DNA from: Christensenella sp. UBA7588
Lineage (GTDB): Bacteria > Bacillota > Clostridia > Christensenellales > CAG-917
Direction: 5' to 3'
Length of the DNA: 51,687 bases
Assembly: GCA_002478945.1 (NCBI GenBank)
Contig: DLKM01000012.1
Coordinates: 773-52,459 of the forward strand
The notes under the pieces were generated by a model. The model searched no databases and had not been told where the DNA came from. It saw nothing but the letters and a program-made list of their open reading frames with translations. Numbering within the stretch: the first letter of the stretch is position 1; each line of letters opens with the position of its first letter. Positions 15,023 through 23,540 of this stretch are shown in pieces. The position numbers and the translations under genes are program-made.

Positions 15023-16519
15023 ATGAGCGAAGAAATGGTAAACGCACCGCAAGAAAAAGAAGTCGATATAAACGAGGTGCGCAAAGTTAGAATCGAAAAA
15101 TTGAACGAACTTGTCGCAAAAGGCGAGAATCCGTTTGAAATTACGTCGTTTGAACGCACGGCAACCGCAGGCGAGATACTTGCCGACTTTGATTCGTACG
15201 AAGGCAAAGACGTTAAAATCGCAGGTCGTCTTATGTCTAAGCGTATTATGGGCAAGGCAAGTTTCGGTCATATTATGGACAGCGACGGCAGAATGCAAGG
15301 ATATTTCAGTCGCGACGATATGGGCGTCGACGAATATCAGGCGTTCAAGAAAACCGACGTCGGCGATATTATCGGCATCGAAGGTTTTGTGTTTAAGACC
15401 AAAACGGGAGAGATTTCCGTACACGTCAAAAAAGCGACGTTGCTTTCAAAATCCTTGCTTCCGTTGCCCGAAAAGTATCACGGTTTGCGCGACCCCGAGC
15501 TTCGTTTCCGTCAACGCTACGTCGATTTGATTGCAAATCCCGAAGTGAAAGACGTGTTTATCAAGCGTAGCAAGATTATATCCACAATCCGCGAAGTGCT
15601 GGACAAAAAAGGATTTATCGAAGTTGAAACGCCCGTTCTCAACACGCTTGCAGGCGGCGCGAACGCTCGTCCGTTTATCACGCATCACAACACGCTCGAC
15701 ATCGATATGTATATGCGTATAGCAACCGAGTTGCACCTCAAACGCTGCATCGTCGGCGGTTTCGAAAAGGTGTACGAAATCGGTCGTCAATTCCGCAACG
15801 AGGGTATGGATACCAAGCATAACCCCGAGTTTACCACAATCGAATTGTATCAGGCGTACGTCGACTACAACGAGATGATGAACATAACCGAGGAACTGTA
15901 TACCACGGCAGCAGAGCGCGTGTGCGGAAGTTTGGACATCACGTATCAAGGCACTCCGCTTTGTCTCAAAACTCCGTGGGAAAGACTCACTATGGTCGAA
16001 GCGGTCAAGAAGTATACGGGACTTGATTTTGACAATCAACCTCTCGACGAGCTTATCGCAAAAGGCAACGCAATGGGACTCGATATGCCCTCGGATACGT
16101 CTTGGGGCAAGGCTTTGTACAGCGTATTCGACGCTTTCGTCGAGGAAAAACTTACGGGCCCCGTGTTTATCACGGATTATCCCGTCGAGGTCAGCCCGCT
16201 TGCGAAGAAAAAACCGTCCGACCCCCGTCTTACGGAAAGATTCGAGTTCTTTATCTGCGCCAGCGAAGGCGGAAACGCTTTCAGCGAACTTAACGACCCC
16301 ATCGACCAACGCTCTCGTTTCGAGCAACAAATGCTTGCCAAAGCAAAGGGAGACGAAGAAGCTCAACCTTACGACGAGGACTTCTGTACCGCACTCGAAT
16401 ACGGTATGCCTCCGACGGGCGGTCTCGGTATAGGTATCGACCGTATGGTAATGTTCCTTACGGATTCCGCGTCGATTCGCGACGTGCTTCTTTTCCCCAC
16501 GATGAAACCTCTCAAATGA
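15023..16519 (+). CDS. lysS: Lysyl-tRNA synthetase, class II
   Basis: Charges tRNA-Lys. The 498-aa protein has an OB-fold anticodon-binding domain (about 60-150, IAGRLMSKRIMGKASF) and the class II catalytic core. Motif 2 is RQFRNEGMDTKHNPEFTTIE and motif 3 is GGLGIGIDRMVMFLTDS, ending DVLLFPTMKP. The length is typical. Ribosome binding site GAGAG precedes the ATG. No T-box leader is present; only a short hairpin separates it from greA. Confidence 0.98.
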   Translation: MSEEMVNAPQEKEVDINEVRKVRIEKLNELVAKGENPFEITSFERTATAGEILADFDSYEGKDVKIAGRLMSKRIMGKASFGHIMDSDGRMQGYFSRDDMGVDEYQAFKKTDVGDIIGIEGFVFKTKTGEISVHVKKATLLSKSLLPLPEKYHGLRDPELRFRQRYVDLIANPEVKDVFIKRSKIISTIREVLDKKGFIEVETPVLNTLAGGANARPFITHHNTLDIDMYMRIATELHLKRCIVGGFEKVYEIGRQFRNEGMDTKHNPEFTTIELYQAYVDYNEMMNITEELYTTAAERVCGSLDITYQGTPLCLKTPWERLTMVEAVKKYTGLDFDNQPLDELIAKGNAMGLDMPSDTSWGKALYSVFDAFVEEKLTGPVFITDYPVEVSPLAKKKPSDPRLTERFEFFICASEGGNAFSELNDPIDQRSRFEQQMLAKAKGDEEAQPYDEDFCTALEYGMPPTGGLGIGIDRMVMFLTDSASIRDVLLFPTMKPLK

Positions 16520-16542
16520 GTCGTTGAACGAATAAGAACGAC

Positions 16543-16612
16543 AACGCCCATCCGCTACGAAATCGCGCACGCTTTGTGCGTCGGGTTTTGTATCGGACGG
16601 GCGTTTTTTTAT
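16543..16612. terminator. Long-stem terminator after lysS
   Basis: AACGCCC and TCCG pair with CGGA and GGGCGTT across an inner hairpin (GCGCACG...TGTGCG), followed by TTTTTT. It lies between convergent lysS and the PRC-barrel gene, so it may act on both strands. Confidence 0.8.
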
Positions 16613-16664
16613 ACACTTTTGTCTCTCAAAGCAAAAGAGAGAAGCGTTGCTATATTTTTGGTTG

Positions 16665-17519
16665 TTATTCCGACGTTTTGGAACTGTTGAGCGTAAGCTC
16701 CACGAGTTTTCCGTTCAGACGGGCTTTGTTTACTATATCGTCGGAAACGATTTCGCCTTTCCGTGCGATAAGTTTGTTGGAGTACGTCGTCAAGTCTTTG
16801 GTCAGAACTCTGCCGAGCAAAAACTCGTAGTCGCATATAATGCGCGTAGGCGTGTGCGTATCGTCATATACGCTGTCGTCTCCGACGATGGCGTCAAATG
16901 CGCCTTTTGAGAAAAGTGGGGAGTCCCCCGATACGAATACGGCAGGCGGCGCGGTTTGGAGCATTTGGTTTTGCAAGACGTATCCTGCGTACTCGGTGCT
17001 TTGAGAGGATGATACGTCGTCCGTTTCGTTTATCGTGGCAAGCGTTTCCACGGTCGGACGAGGTATTTTGTTTTGCTTCGTTTTTTGCGTTTTGTTTGCG
17101 CCTTTCAGTATCACGGCGTTTCCGACAGAAAGAATGGCGGAGGGCGAGTACTGTTCGTTTTCGGTGCAGATTTTGCTCACTTTTCCGCTTTGATAGAATT
17201 CCACTTCGCTTATGTTTCCTTTCAGAACACCCGTTTGCGTGTATACGGGCATATCCATAATACCTGCCCGAAACGCGGTGAAATCGACGTCTTGCGCACT
17301 TCTGAAATTTACGGAGTTCTGCACGACTATCGCGTCTTTGAAAGACAAAACGTCATCGAAAGGAATGAGAACGTCTTGGCTTGTGTTGCACGACGACATA
17401 ACGAAATATACGATACATTTGCATTCTTGCGAAAAATATGCGTTTTTTATACGTCCGACGACGCAGGACGAATCTTTTTCCAACACGGGTTTGTTCAATA
17501 TCAAAGAAAATTGAGCCAT
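16665..17519 (-). CDS. PRC-barrel domain protein (YrrD-like)
   Basis: A 284-aa soluble protein. Residues about 3-70 and 95-150 each look like a PRC-barrel beta fold (SLILNKPVLEKDSSCVVGRI; GVLKGNISEVEF), the arrangement of YrrD-type proteins. A low-complexity Lys/Thr-rich linker follows, then a C-terminal segment (YEFLLGRVLTKDL ... ARKGEIVSDDIVNKAR). PRC barrels often bind RNA or act in envelope processes; the exact role here is unknown. I chose the ATG at 17519 (MAQFSLILNKP), which has GAGGTGG upstream, rather than 17570. It is divergent from cwlD across the DnaA-box cluster. Confidence 0.78.
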   Translation of the reverse strand: MAQFSLILNKPVLEKDSSCVVGRIKNAYFSQECKCIVYFVMSSCNTSQDVLIPFDDVLSFKDAIVVQNSVNFRSAQDVDFTAFRAGIMDMPVYTQTGVLKGNISEVEFYQSGKVSKICTENEQYSPSAILSVGNAVILKGANKTQKTKQNKIPRPTVETLATINETDDVSSSQSTEYAGYVLQNQMLQTAPPAVFVSGDSPLFSKGAFDAIVGDDSVYDDTHTPTRIICDYEFLLGRVLTKDLTTYSNKLIARKGEIVSDDIVNKARLNGKLVELTLNSSKTSE

Positions 17520-17701
17520 TTTTCCACCTCGAAAAATCCTATGAAAACAAACCTTCGTATATGCGGACAAACGTATGAAAAAACGTGCGGATAGAATGCA
17601 AAATTTCGTCGAATAATGTCATAAATCGGAGATAGAAAACCGCTTTTTGCACGAGAAAAAAGCGACGTTCTAAACGCCTCGAATTTTTGGCAAAAACGGG
17701 C

Positions 17702-17757
17702 TTATCCACCGAGTTGTCCACAATTTGAGGTCAAAATGTGGATAACTTTGTGGAAAA
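17702..17757. promoter_or_regulatory. Dyad cluster of four DnaA boxes
   Basis: Four 9-mers match the DnaA box TTATCCACA: TTATCCACC (17702-17710) and TTGTCCACA (17714-17722) on the + strand, and a perfect TTATCCACA (17745-17737) and TTTTCCACA (17757-17749) on the minus strand. Both pairs have 3-nt gaps (GAG and AAG in the same orientation) and starts 12 nt apart, mirrored around a 14-nt centre. The cluster lies in the divergent gap between the PRC-barrel gene and cwlD. dnaA, dnaN, rpmH and other oriC neighbours are absent. Confidence 0.75.
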
Positions 17758-17759
17758 GG

Positions 17760-17788
17760 GCGTATTTTTATACCGCCGTGAATATGAT
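17760..17788 (+). promoter_or_regulatory. Candidate sigma-E promoter of cwlD
   Basis: GCGTATT (17760-17766), exactly 14 nt, AATATGAT (17781-17788). The -35 matches KMATATT at 6 of 7 positions; the -10 shares the ATA core and final T of CATACANT. cwlD is a known sigma-E target in Bacillus. It would leave a leader of only a few nucleotides before the ATG at 17804. Confidence 0.4.
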
Positions 17789-17803
17789 TTATTTTGTAAC
17801 TAT

Positions 17804-18520
17804 ATGCGTGTCGAATTAAGTCGAAGGAAAAAAATATGCATCAGGGCGGTAACGGCCGTTTTAATCGTCGTTTTCGTGGCGTGCGGAGTGTCGGCACCCT
17901 TTTTAATCGAGGCGGTCAGAGAGTCTAAATCGCGCAATGCGACGATTGTGGTCGACGCGGGGCACGGCGGCATAGACAGCGGCGTAACGGGTGTAAAAAC
18001 CGGCGTTGCGGAAAAAGATATAAATCTGAAAATAGCATTCTATTTGGGCGAAATTTTAGCCTCTCGCGGTTTTTCCGTCGTGTATACGCGAAGAAACGAC
18101 GCAATGCACACTTTCGACGGCGTCGAAAACAACAAAAAACGCGCCGATATGTTCAAAAGAGGAGAAATAATCAACAATGCAAAGCCTGTTGCCGTGGTCA
18201 GCGTGCATCAGAATTTTTATTCGTCTCCCGCTCGCAGAGGCGCGCAGGTTTTCTATGACAAGAAAAGCGAGGAGGGGAGAAGTTTCGCTCTCGAAATGCA
18301 GAATCTGCTCAACGAGCAAATCAATCTTCCCGACGGTAAAAGAGAATACGCGCCTCTTTGCGCAAAAAAATATCTTTTGGAATGCAGTCCGTATCCCACA
18401 ATCATCGTGGAGTGCGGCTTTTTGAGCAATTTTGCAGACGAAAAAAATTTGACTTCGCAGGAATTTCAGTATCGCGTCGCTTGCGTAATCGCGGACGGAA
18501 TAACCCGATTTGCGAGATGA
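17804..18520 (+). CDS. cwlD: Germination-type N-acetylmuramoyl-L-alanine amidase CwlD
   Basis: A zinc amidase that removes stem peptides so that muramic-delta-lactam, the mark recognised by germination enzymes, can form in the spore cortex. From the ATG at 17804 the protein is 238 aa: basic N-terminus, membrane anchor (about 13-35) and an amidase-3 domain. Zinc ligands appear in VVDAGHGGID (His54), GVAEKDINL (Glu70) and SVHQNF. The catalytic Glu lies in TIIVECGFLSN. A longer GTG frame from 17738 runs through the DnaA boxes and is less likely. No clear Shine-Dalgarno is seen. The identity is clear from the domain plus the sporulation context. Confidence 0.88.
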   Translation: MRVELSRRKKICIRAVTAVLIVVFVACGVSAPFLIEAVRESKSRNATIVVDAGHGGIDSGVTGVKTGVAEKDINLKIAFYLGEILASRGFSVVYTRRNDAMHTFDGVENNKKRADMFKRGEIINNAKPVAVVSVHQNFYSSPARRGAQVFYDKKSEEGRSFALEMQNLLNEQINLPDGKREYAPLCAKKYLLECSPYPTIIVECGFLSNFADEKNLTSQEFQYRVACVIADGITRFAR

Positions 18521-18621
18521 AAGTCCGAAAACGAGATTTCCGTTTCCGTAACGAGCGAAACTTCGGCTTCGCAATCGGGGGATAACGACGCACTTATAAG
18601 GCGTACTGTTGCGAAAAAACC

Positions 18622-18650
18622 TTGATTTATAAACGTAAATCGTTTATAAT
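18622..18650 (+). promoter_or_regulatory. Sigma-A promoter 8 nt from a start codon
   Basis: TTGATT (18622-18627), 17 nt, a perfect TATAAT (18645-18650); the ATG begins at 18659. No Shine-Dalgarno lies between, so a leaderless mRNA is expected. Confidence 0.75.
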
Positions 18651-18658
18651 ATAAAACT

Positions 18659-19075
18659 ATGACAAACGCATTTGCATTTCCTTGCCAAAAAATCCTCAAG
18701 AAGCATAGCGACAATCAGGAAATCGCTTTGATAATCAAGGATATAGAGAACGCCAAACAGGGCGTTATGACGTTTTCCAAAGAAGTGAAGAAGTATATGC
18801 TTCAATTTATTCACGCGCGCTACGACGACAACGAAGAAGTCAACGCGCTCATCGACGTGCTGAAACATTGGAGCAAGTACGAATCGTTCAGTTATCTCGA
18901 GATTTTCCAACTTCAAGACGAATGTTATTTTTGGTATGACTTTTTGCACGCATACGGGGCGTGGAAAGTGATAGGAATGACCTACGGATTCAAGGACGAA
19001 AACGATGCGTTGGCAATTCTTATTCGCCTCGTAAAACTGGACGAAACCGTCTTTAAGGAATATCCGCAACTATAG
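18659..19075 (+). CDS. Helical protein of unknown function, probably leaderless
   Basis: A 138-aa soluble protein rich in charged and aromatic residues (YESFSYLEIFQLQDECYFWYDF) with helical character and no signal sequence. I do not recognise the family. It could be a helical adaptor or tetratricopeptide-like fold, but no repeat is clear. A strong sigma-A promoter ends 8 nt before the ATG and there is no ribosome binding site, which predicts a leaderless transcript. radC follows after 49 nt on the same strand and has no good ribosome binding site either. Confidence 0.75.
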   Translation: MTNAFAFPCQKILKKHSDNQEIALIIKDIENAKQGVMTFSKEVKKYMLQFIHARYDDNEEVNALIDVLKHWSKYESFSYLEIFQLQDECYFWYDFLHAYGAWKVIGMTYGFKDENDALAILIRLVKLDETVFKEYPQL

Positions 19076-19124
19076 TGCGTCGTCGCAAAAGAAAAAGGAT
19101 AGAATATCGACAAACGAAACCATT

Positions 19125-19856
19125 ATGCAGAAACAAGTACACGACGGACACCGTGACCGAATGCGCGAGCGCATACGCAGGAGCGGTCTGGCGTCCTTGC
19201 AAGACCACGAGATTTTGGAATACGTTTTATACGCATTCGTTCCTAGAAAAGACACAAACGAGATTGCGCACTCGCTTATTGACAAATTCGGCTCGATTTC
19301 GGGCGTGTTGAACGCCGACGAAAAGCGTCTTGTCGAAGTTAACGGAATGACCGCCAACGCCGCGTTGTTTATCGCGTCTTTGCCCGAGATATTCAGACGG
19401 TATATTCAAGACCTCGGAAGAACGAAAGACACTCTTAAAGGCAGGGGCGAAATCAGAAAATATCTCGGCGCAAAACTTTACGGTTTGCGCGAGGAGGAAT
19501 TATACGTCGTCGCGCTTGACGCAAGGGACGGCGTAATCGACGCGAGGAACATTGCCAACGGAAGCGCGGACGCGGTGGAACTCAACGTCAGAAAGGTGGT
19601 TGACTTTGCTTTGAGAAACAAAGCCAGCGGAATAATCATCGCGCACAATCATCCGAGCGGAAATCCTACTCCGTCTCAAAGAGACGTGGACATCACGCAA
19701 GAAACGTATTCGACGTTGTCCGCTCTCGGCATAGGGCTTTTGGACCACTTCATATTCAGCGGAGCAAGTTATTATTCCTTTGAGGAACAAGGCTTGCTCG
19801 ACAAGATAAAAACCGCAAAGAACTGTTTGAAAGAAGGTATAAATTTTTATGAATGA
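19125..19856 (+). CDS. radC: RadC-family JAB/MPN domain protein
   Basis: A 243-aa protein of the RadC (UPF0758) family. The N-terminal half is a helix-hairpin-helix region starting DGHRDRMRERI with FGSISGVLNADEKRL. The C-terminal JAB1/MPN metalloprotease-like domain has the zinc motif HNHPSGNPTPSQRD and the upstream Glu in the LREEELYVV segment. Despite its name, a role in DNA repair is doubtful and the biochemical function is unknown. The gene overlaps gltX by 8 nt, so the two are coupled. The start codon lacks a convincing Shine-Dalgarno. Confidence 0.94.
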   Translation: MQKQVHDGHRDRMRERIRRSGLASLQDHEILEYVLYAFVPRKDTNEIAHSLIDKFGSISGVLNADEKRLVEVNGMTANAALFIASLPEIFRRYIQDLGRTKDTLKGRGEIRKYLGAKLYGLREEELYVVALDARDGVIDARNIANGSADAVELNVRKVVDFALRNKASGIIIAHNHPSGNPTPSQRDVDITQETYSTLSALGIGLLDHFIFSGASYYSFEEQGLLDKIKTAKNCLKEGINFYE

Positions 19857-21294
19857 CACAGTAAGAACGAGATTTGCTCCCTCTCCCACGGGATTTATGC
19901 ATATCGGCAATCTGCGCACGGGTTTGTACGCGTTTCTTTTTGCGCGCAAAAACGGCGGTAAGTTTATTTTGCGTATAGAGGACACCGACCAAGAAAGAAA
20001 GGTCGACGGCGCGGTGGAGATGGTGTATCGCACTCTCGCAACCGCAGGCATCACTTACGACGAAGGTCCCGACAAGGATGGCGGATACGGTCCCTACGTT
20101 CAGACGGAACGTATGGGCATCTATAAAGAGTACGCCGAGAAGTTGGTAAAACTCGGAGGCGCATATTATTGCTTCTGCGACAAAGAAAGACTCGAAAGTC
20201 TTAAAGACGCCAACGGCGTGCATACTTACGACAAGCATTGCCGCAACCTTTCCGAGGAAGAAGTGCAGAGACGTCTTGCCGCAGGCGAGCCGTACGTCAT
20301 CAGACAGAAAGTTCCCGAGGGCGTGGTTTCCAGTTATACGGATATGGTATTCGGCGAAATCAGCGTGGACAGCGCAGACATAGAGGACGGCGTTCTTCTT
20401 AAGAGCGACGGTTTGCCGACCTACAACTTCGCAAACGTGGTTGACGACCACCTTATGGGCATCACGCACGTTATAAGAGGCACGGAATATCTCAGTTCCA
20501 CTCCCAAATACAACCTCATTTACGACGCGTTCGGATGGGAAAGACCCAAATATATGCATCTTCCTCCCATTATGAAAGACGCGACGCGCAAGTTGTCAAA
20601 GCGTTTCGGAGACGCAAACTTCGAGGACTTTATCGCAAAAGGATACCTCCCCGAGGCTGTCGTCAATTATATCGCGCTTTTGGGTTGGTGTCCGAAAAAC
20701 AACAAAGAAAAGATGACGATGCAAGAGATGATAGAGGAGTTCGATACGGACGGAATCTCGCACAGCAGTTCCATATTCGACGAAGCCAAGATGCGTTGGC
20801 TCAACGGAGAATATCTCAAAGCGATGACTCCCGAGGAGTTTGAAAAGGTTGCGAACGAGTGGATTCTCAAGGCAATCGACGGCAAAGATTACGACGTCAA
20901 AGAGCTTGCGTCGCTTATGCAGACGAGAGTCGATATTTTGAGTGAGATTCCCGAAAAACTCGCGTTCCTCAATCAATTCGGCGAATACGACCTCGCGATG
21001 TACGAGCATCAAAAGATGAAAGTCAACAAAGAAGTGGCTACCGTGGCTGTAAAAACCGCAATCGACGCTCTCAAAGATTTCGACGATTGGACTGCGGACG
21101 CGATTAAGGAAAGAATCAAATCTTATTCCGAGCAAGTCGGCGTTAAGAGCGGACAAGTGATGTTCTCTATGAGAGTCGCGCTTACGGGCGCACCCGTCAC
21201 GCCGGGCGGAGCTATCGAAATGGCGGTCGTGCTTAAAAAAGACGAAACGATGCGCCGTCTCGAGTATTCTTTGAACCTCCTTCAAAAGGCATAA
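19849..21294 (+). CDS. gltX: Glutamyl-tRNA synthetase
   Basis: Class I synthetase of 481 aa that charges tRNA-Glu. The ATP-binding HIGH-type motif is in APSPTGFMHIGNLRTG (residues about 18-21). The acidic RIEDTDQER block follows, and the KMSKS-type motif is KLSKRFG near residue 248. The C-terminal anticodon-binding domain is complete. As glnS is also present in the window, GltX need not mischarge tRNA-Gln, so it may be a discriminating enzyme (inference). It overlaps radC upstream and runs directly into the subtilase gene (one base between stop and ATG). Confidence 0.96.
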   Translation: MNDTVRTRFAPSPTGFMHIGNLRTGLYAFLFARKNGGKFILRIEDTDQERKVDGAVEMVYRTLATAGITYDEGPDKDGGYGPYVQTERMGIYKEYAEKLVKLGGAYYCFCDKERLESLKDANGVHTYDKHCRNLSEEEVQRRLAAGEPYVIRQKVPEGVVSSYTDMVFGEISVDSADIEDGVLLKSDGLPTYNFANVVDDHLMGITHVIRGTEYLSSTPKYNLIYDAFGWERPKYMHLPPIMKDATRKLSKRFGDANFEDFIAKGYLPEAVVNYIALLGWCPKNNKEKMTMQEMIEEFDTDGISHSSSIFDEAKMRWLNGEYLKAMTPEEFEKVANEWILKAIDGKDYDVKELASLMQTRVDILSEIPEKLAFLNQFGEYDLAMYEHQKMKVNKEVATVAVKTAIDALKDFDDWTADAIKERIKSYSEQVGVKSGQVMFSMRVALTGAPVTPGGAIEMAVVLKKDETMRRLEYSLNLLQKA

Positions 21295-21295
21295 A

Positions 21296-23170
21296 ATGAA
21301 AGCAAACGTAGCAAAAAACAGAATATTTGCGTTAATAGCCGTACTCGTCGTAGCAACGAGTGCGTTCTGCGCAATGCTTTTGCCGACTTGCGGTGTGGCT
21401 TACGCAACGAAGTGGGGCAACACGGACACGTCGGAGTTGATATATTACAACGACGGATTTTTGGACGTTCAGGGAGCAAAAGCCGTCGTTGACACTTGGG
21501 ATAAAAGCAAAGTGACCGCTCCTATCGTCATCGCGATTATCGATACGGGTATAGATTTGCAACACGAACTTTTTGACGGAGTGCTTGTCAAAAACGCAAA
21601 CGGAGACGTTCTCGGATACAATACCGACGGCGCAAATTCCGACGGTAGCGTGGATATTTCCGACCACTCGTCCAAGCACGGCTCTGAAATAGCGGGCGTC
21701 GTTGCGATGCTTATAAAAGAGTTCGGACTCGAGCAATATATCAAGATATATCCTATAAAAGCAAACAATAAAGGGGAAAACACATTTAATATAACCAACC
21801 TTACAAAGGCTCTCGACTGGTCTGTGACGCAAGCGAAAGCAGACGTCATAAATATGTCGTTGGGATATTCCAAAAGCGACTACGAATCGCAAAGTTCTTC
21901 CTTGCGAAGCGCGTTCGAAGTCGCACTTTCAAAAGCCGAGCAAACGGCGGTAGTCGTGGCGGCGGCAGGAAACAGACGGTCGACCAACGAGAATCGCAAT
22001 CAAGCGTTTTATCCCGCATCGTTGGAGGGAGTCGTTTCGGTTGCCAACGAGGGCAACGACGGCAAGATATATTCGACGTCCTATTATCACGATACGACGG
22101 ACATTTGCGCCCCGGGGCAGGCTATTTATACGTCGAAAGGTTTTAACATTACGAGCAAATACGGCACGGCAGACGGCACGAGTCTTTCCGCCGCAAGCGT
22201 GAGTTTCGCAAGCGCGCTTTTGAAAATGAGACTTATCGTCGAGGGAAAAGCCACGCAAGCGCAAACGATATCCAGAATGATAAGCAGATTGCCGTATCCG
22301 AAAAACGTCGGCGTTTCCGATTATACTTTCCCTGCGCTCAATCTCAAAACCGTGGTTCAAACTTCTCTCGAATCGGGACAAATAGACCTCGGATACAAAG
22401 CTCCCACGGGCATATCGCTTGCGCATAACGGCACGATAGGAACGGGAGATTATACGGGACTTATCTATATGAGAGCCGATTCGGTAACTCCCGTGGAGTT
22501 TATCGCAAAACTTACGCCGCTCGGAGCGGTTGACCCCGAGATAGAAAATAGCGTGGAATGGACCGTGCAGACGATTAAGGACGCGGACGATTACACCGTT
22601 ATGGACGAGCAGTCTCTCGGTACGGGCGCGATAATGACTTTCAAAGCACCGAGGGGCGGAGACTATATCGTCAAGGCAAAACTTCCGTATTACGACTTCG
22701 AGGCAACGCAACAAATTCACGTCGAATTTGCTCAATATTACGTCGGAGAGGTCAGGGTTACGCTTGCAGACAAAGCAAATCTCGACGTAGACGACGCACC
22801 GTCTCGCGCGACGTTGTATACCAAAGAGACTACGAGGTTTGCGCTTACGGGCGTACAATATCTCAATCCGTACACCGAAACGAAATGGTTTGTAAACGGC
22901 AAGTACGTTGCTTCGGGCGCGACGTTCGACTTTAAGCCGAGCAAACCCGGAACTTATTATATAACCGCACAATTCGGAGACAACGCAAAGGTCGATTTCG
23001 ATTACAAGTTTACGGCGGAGGTCAAGTCGTTCATTTTGAGACCGCTCGATTTGTCGTTGCTGATAGTCGGATGTACATTGGCTCTCGGCGCGGCGATAGC
23101 GGTTACGGTCGTTGTCGTAAAAAAGAAGAAACACGCCGCTTTAGAACCCGAATCCGAAAAAGAAGAATAA
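21296..23170 (+). CDS. Membrane-anchored subtilisin-like serine protease (S8)
   Basis: A secreted 624-aa protease. It has a signal peptide (about 1-37), then the S8 catalytic domain with Asp83 (AIIDTGIDLQH), His128 (SSKHGSEIAG), the oxyanion Asn226 (AAAGNRRS) and Ser296 (DGTSLSAASVSF). Two beta-sandwich regions follow (about 370-470 and 480-580). A C-terminal membrane helix (about 588-610) ends in a Lys-rich stop and an acidic tail. The enzyme is therefore tethered outside the cell with its catalytic domain distal. No I9 propeptide is evident. It starts one base after the gltX stop, with AAAGG upstream, so it is co-transcribed with a housekeeping synthetase. The substrate is unknown. Confidence 0.92.
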   Translation: MKANVAKNRIFALIAVLVVATSAFCAMLLPTCGVAYATKWGNTDTSELIYYNDGFLDVQGAKAVVDTWDKSKVTAPIVIAIIDTGIDLQHELFDGVLVKNANGDVLGYNTDGANSDGSVDISDHSSKHGSEIAGVVAMLIKEFGLEQYIKIYPIKANNKGENTFNITNLTKALDWSVTQAKADVINMSLGYSKSDYESQSSSLRSAFEVALSKAEQTAVVVAAAGNRRSTNENRNQAFYPASLEGVVSVANEGNDGKIYSTSYYHDTTDICAPGQAIYTSKGFNITSKYGTADGTSLSAASVSFASALLKMRLIVEGKATQAQTISRMISRLPYPKNVGVSDYTFPALNLKTVVQTSLESGQIDLGYKAPTGISLAHNGTIGTGDYTGLIYMRADSVTPVEFIAKLTPLGAVDPEIENSVEWTVQTIKDADDYTVMDEQSLGTGAIMTFKAPRGGDYIVKAKLPYYDFEATQQIHVEFAQYYVGEVRVTLADKANLDVDDAPSRATLYTKETTRFALTGVQYLNPYTETKWFVNGKYVASGATFDFKPSKPGTYYITAQFGDNAKVDFDYKFTAEVKSFILRPLDLSLLIVGCTLALGAAIAVTVVVVKKKKHAALEPESEKEE

Positions 23171-23186
23171 TACTTTGAACTATAAA

Positions 23187-23220
23187 AGCAAAGAACCGTC
23201 CGTTCGGGCGGTTCTTTGCT
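23187..23220. terminator. Long hairpin terminator after the subtilase gene
   Basis: A 12-bp perfect stem AGCAAAGAACCG / CGGTTCTTTGCT closed by further pairing around a GTTC loop. It lies between the subtilase gene and convergent veg; the T tract is weak on the + strand. Confidence 0.7.
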
Positions 23221-23264
23221 TGATAAGGGGGAAGTATTATGAGGAGCGAAATGCTTTTCGTCTT

Positions 23265-23540
23265 TCAATCTTTGCGAGGAAGAAACAATACGTTTCGGGT
23301 GTGTACGTCGCTGTAGGAAAAAGTGCGGGATTGTCCGTCGTCCATACGCACGGTAAATACGGCAGGGAATATTGCCGTAACTTCTCCTTTCATCAGCGTG
23401 GATTTGCCTCTGCCGACGTTTATTTTGAGCAATACGGGGATTCCTACGAGTTTTTGCACTTTTTCTTTTGCGCCGATTATCGATTGTCCTATTTCTCTCA
23501 TAGATAGATTTTTGCCAAGTTTTTGATTTTTAATCGTCAT
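23265..23540 (-). CDS. veg: Veg-family protein
   Basis: A 91-aa protein that starts at the ATG at 23540, internal to a longer antisense frame. The C-terminal two-thirds carries the Veg (DUF1021) pattern: an SH3-like beta domain with INVGRGKSTLMKGEVTAIFP followed by AVFTVRMDDGQSRTFSYSDV. Veg is abundant and linked to biofilm and spore outgrowth in Bacillus; in clostridia it often neighbours SPOCS (SipL-like) genes, as here. The N-terminus is less certain: MREIGQSIIG at 23501 is an alternative start, and neither has a good Shine-Dalgarno. It is divergent from the SipL-like gene. Confidence 0.85.
   Translation of the reverse strand: MTIKNQKLGKNLSMREIGQSIIGAKEKVQKLVGIPVLLKINVGRGKSTLMKGEVTAIFPAVFTVRMDDGQSRTFSYSDVHTRNVLFLPRKD

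Noticed and set aside
17702..17757. The DnaA-box cluster as the chromosome origin
   Set aside because: No dnaA, dnaN, recF or rpmH nearby, and alaS, greA and lysS on the left are on the same strand as radC, gltX and the ecf genes on the right. A fork passing through is the better reading, though GC skew could overturn this.
17738..17803. GTG start at 17738 extending CwlD by 22 residues
   Set aside because: The GTG lies inside the perfect DnaA box, and the extension does not look like family sequence. The ATG at 17804 fits the membrane anchor and the candidate sigma-E promoter.
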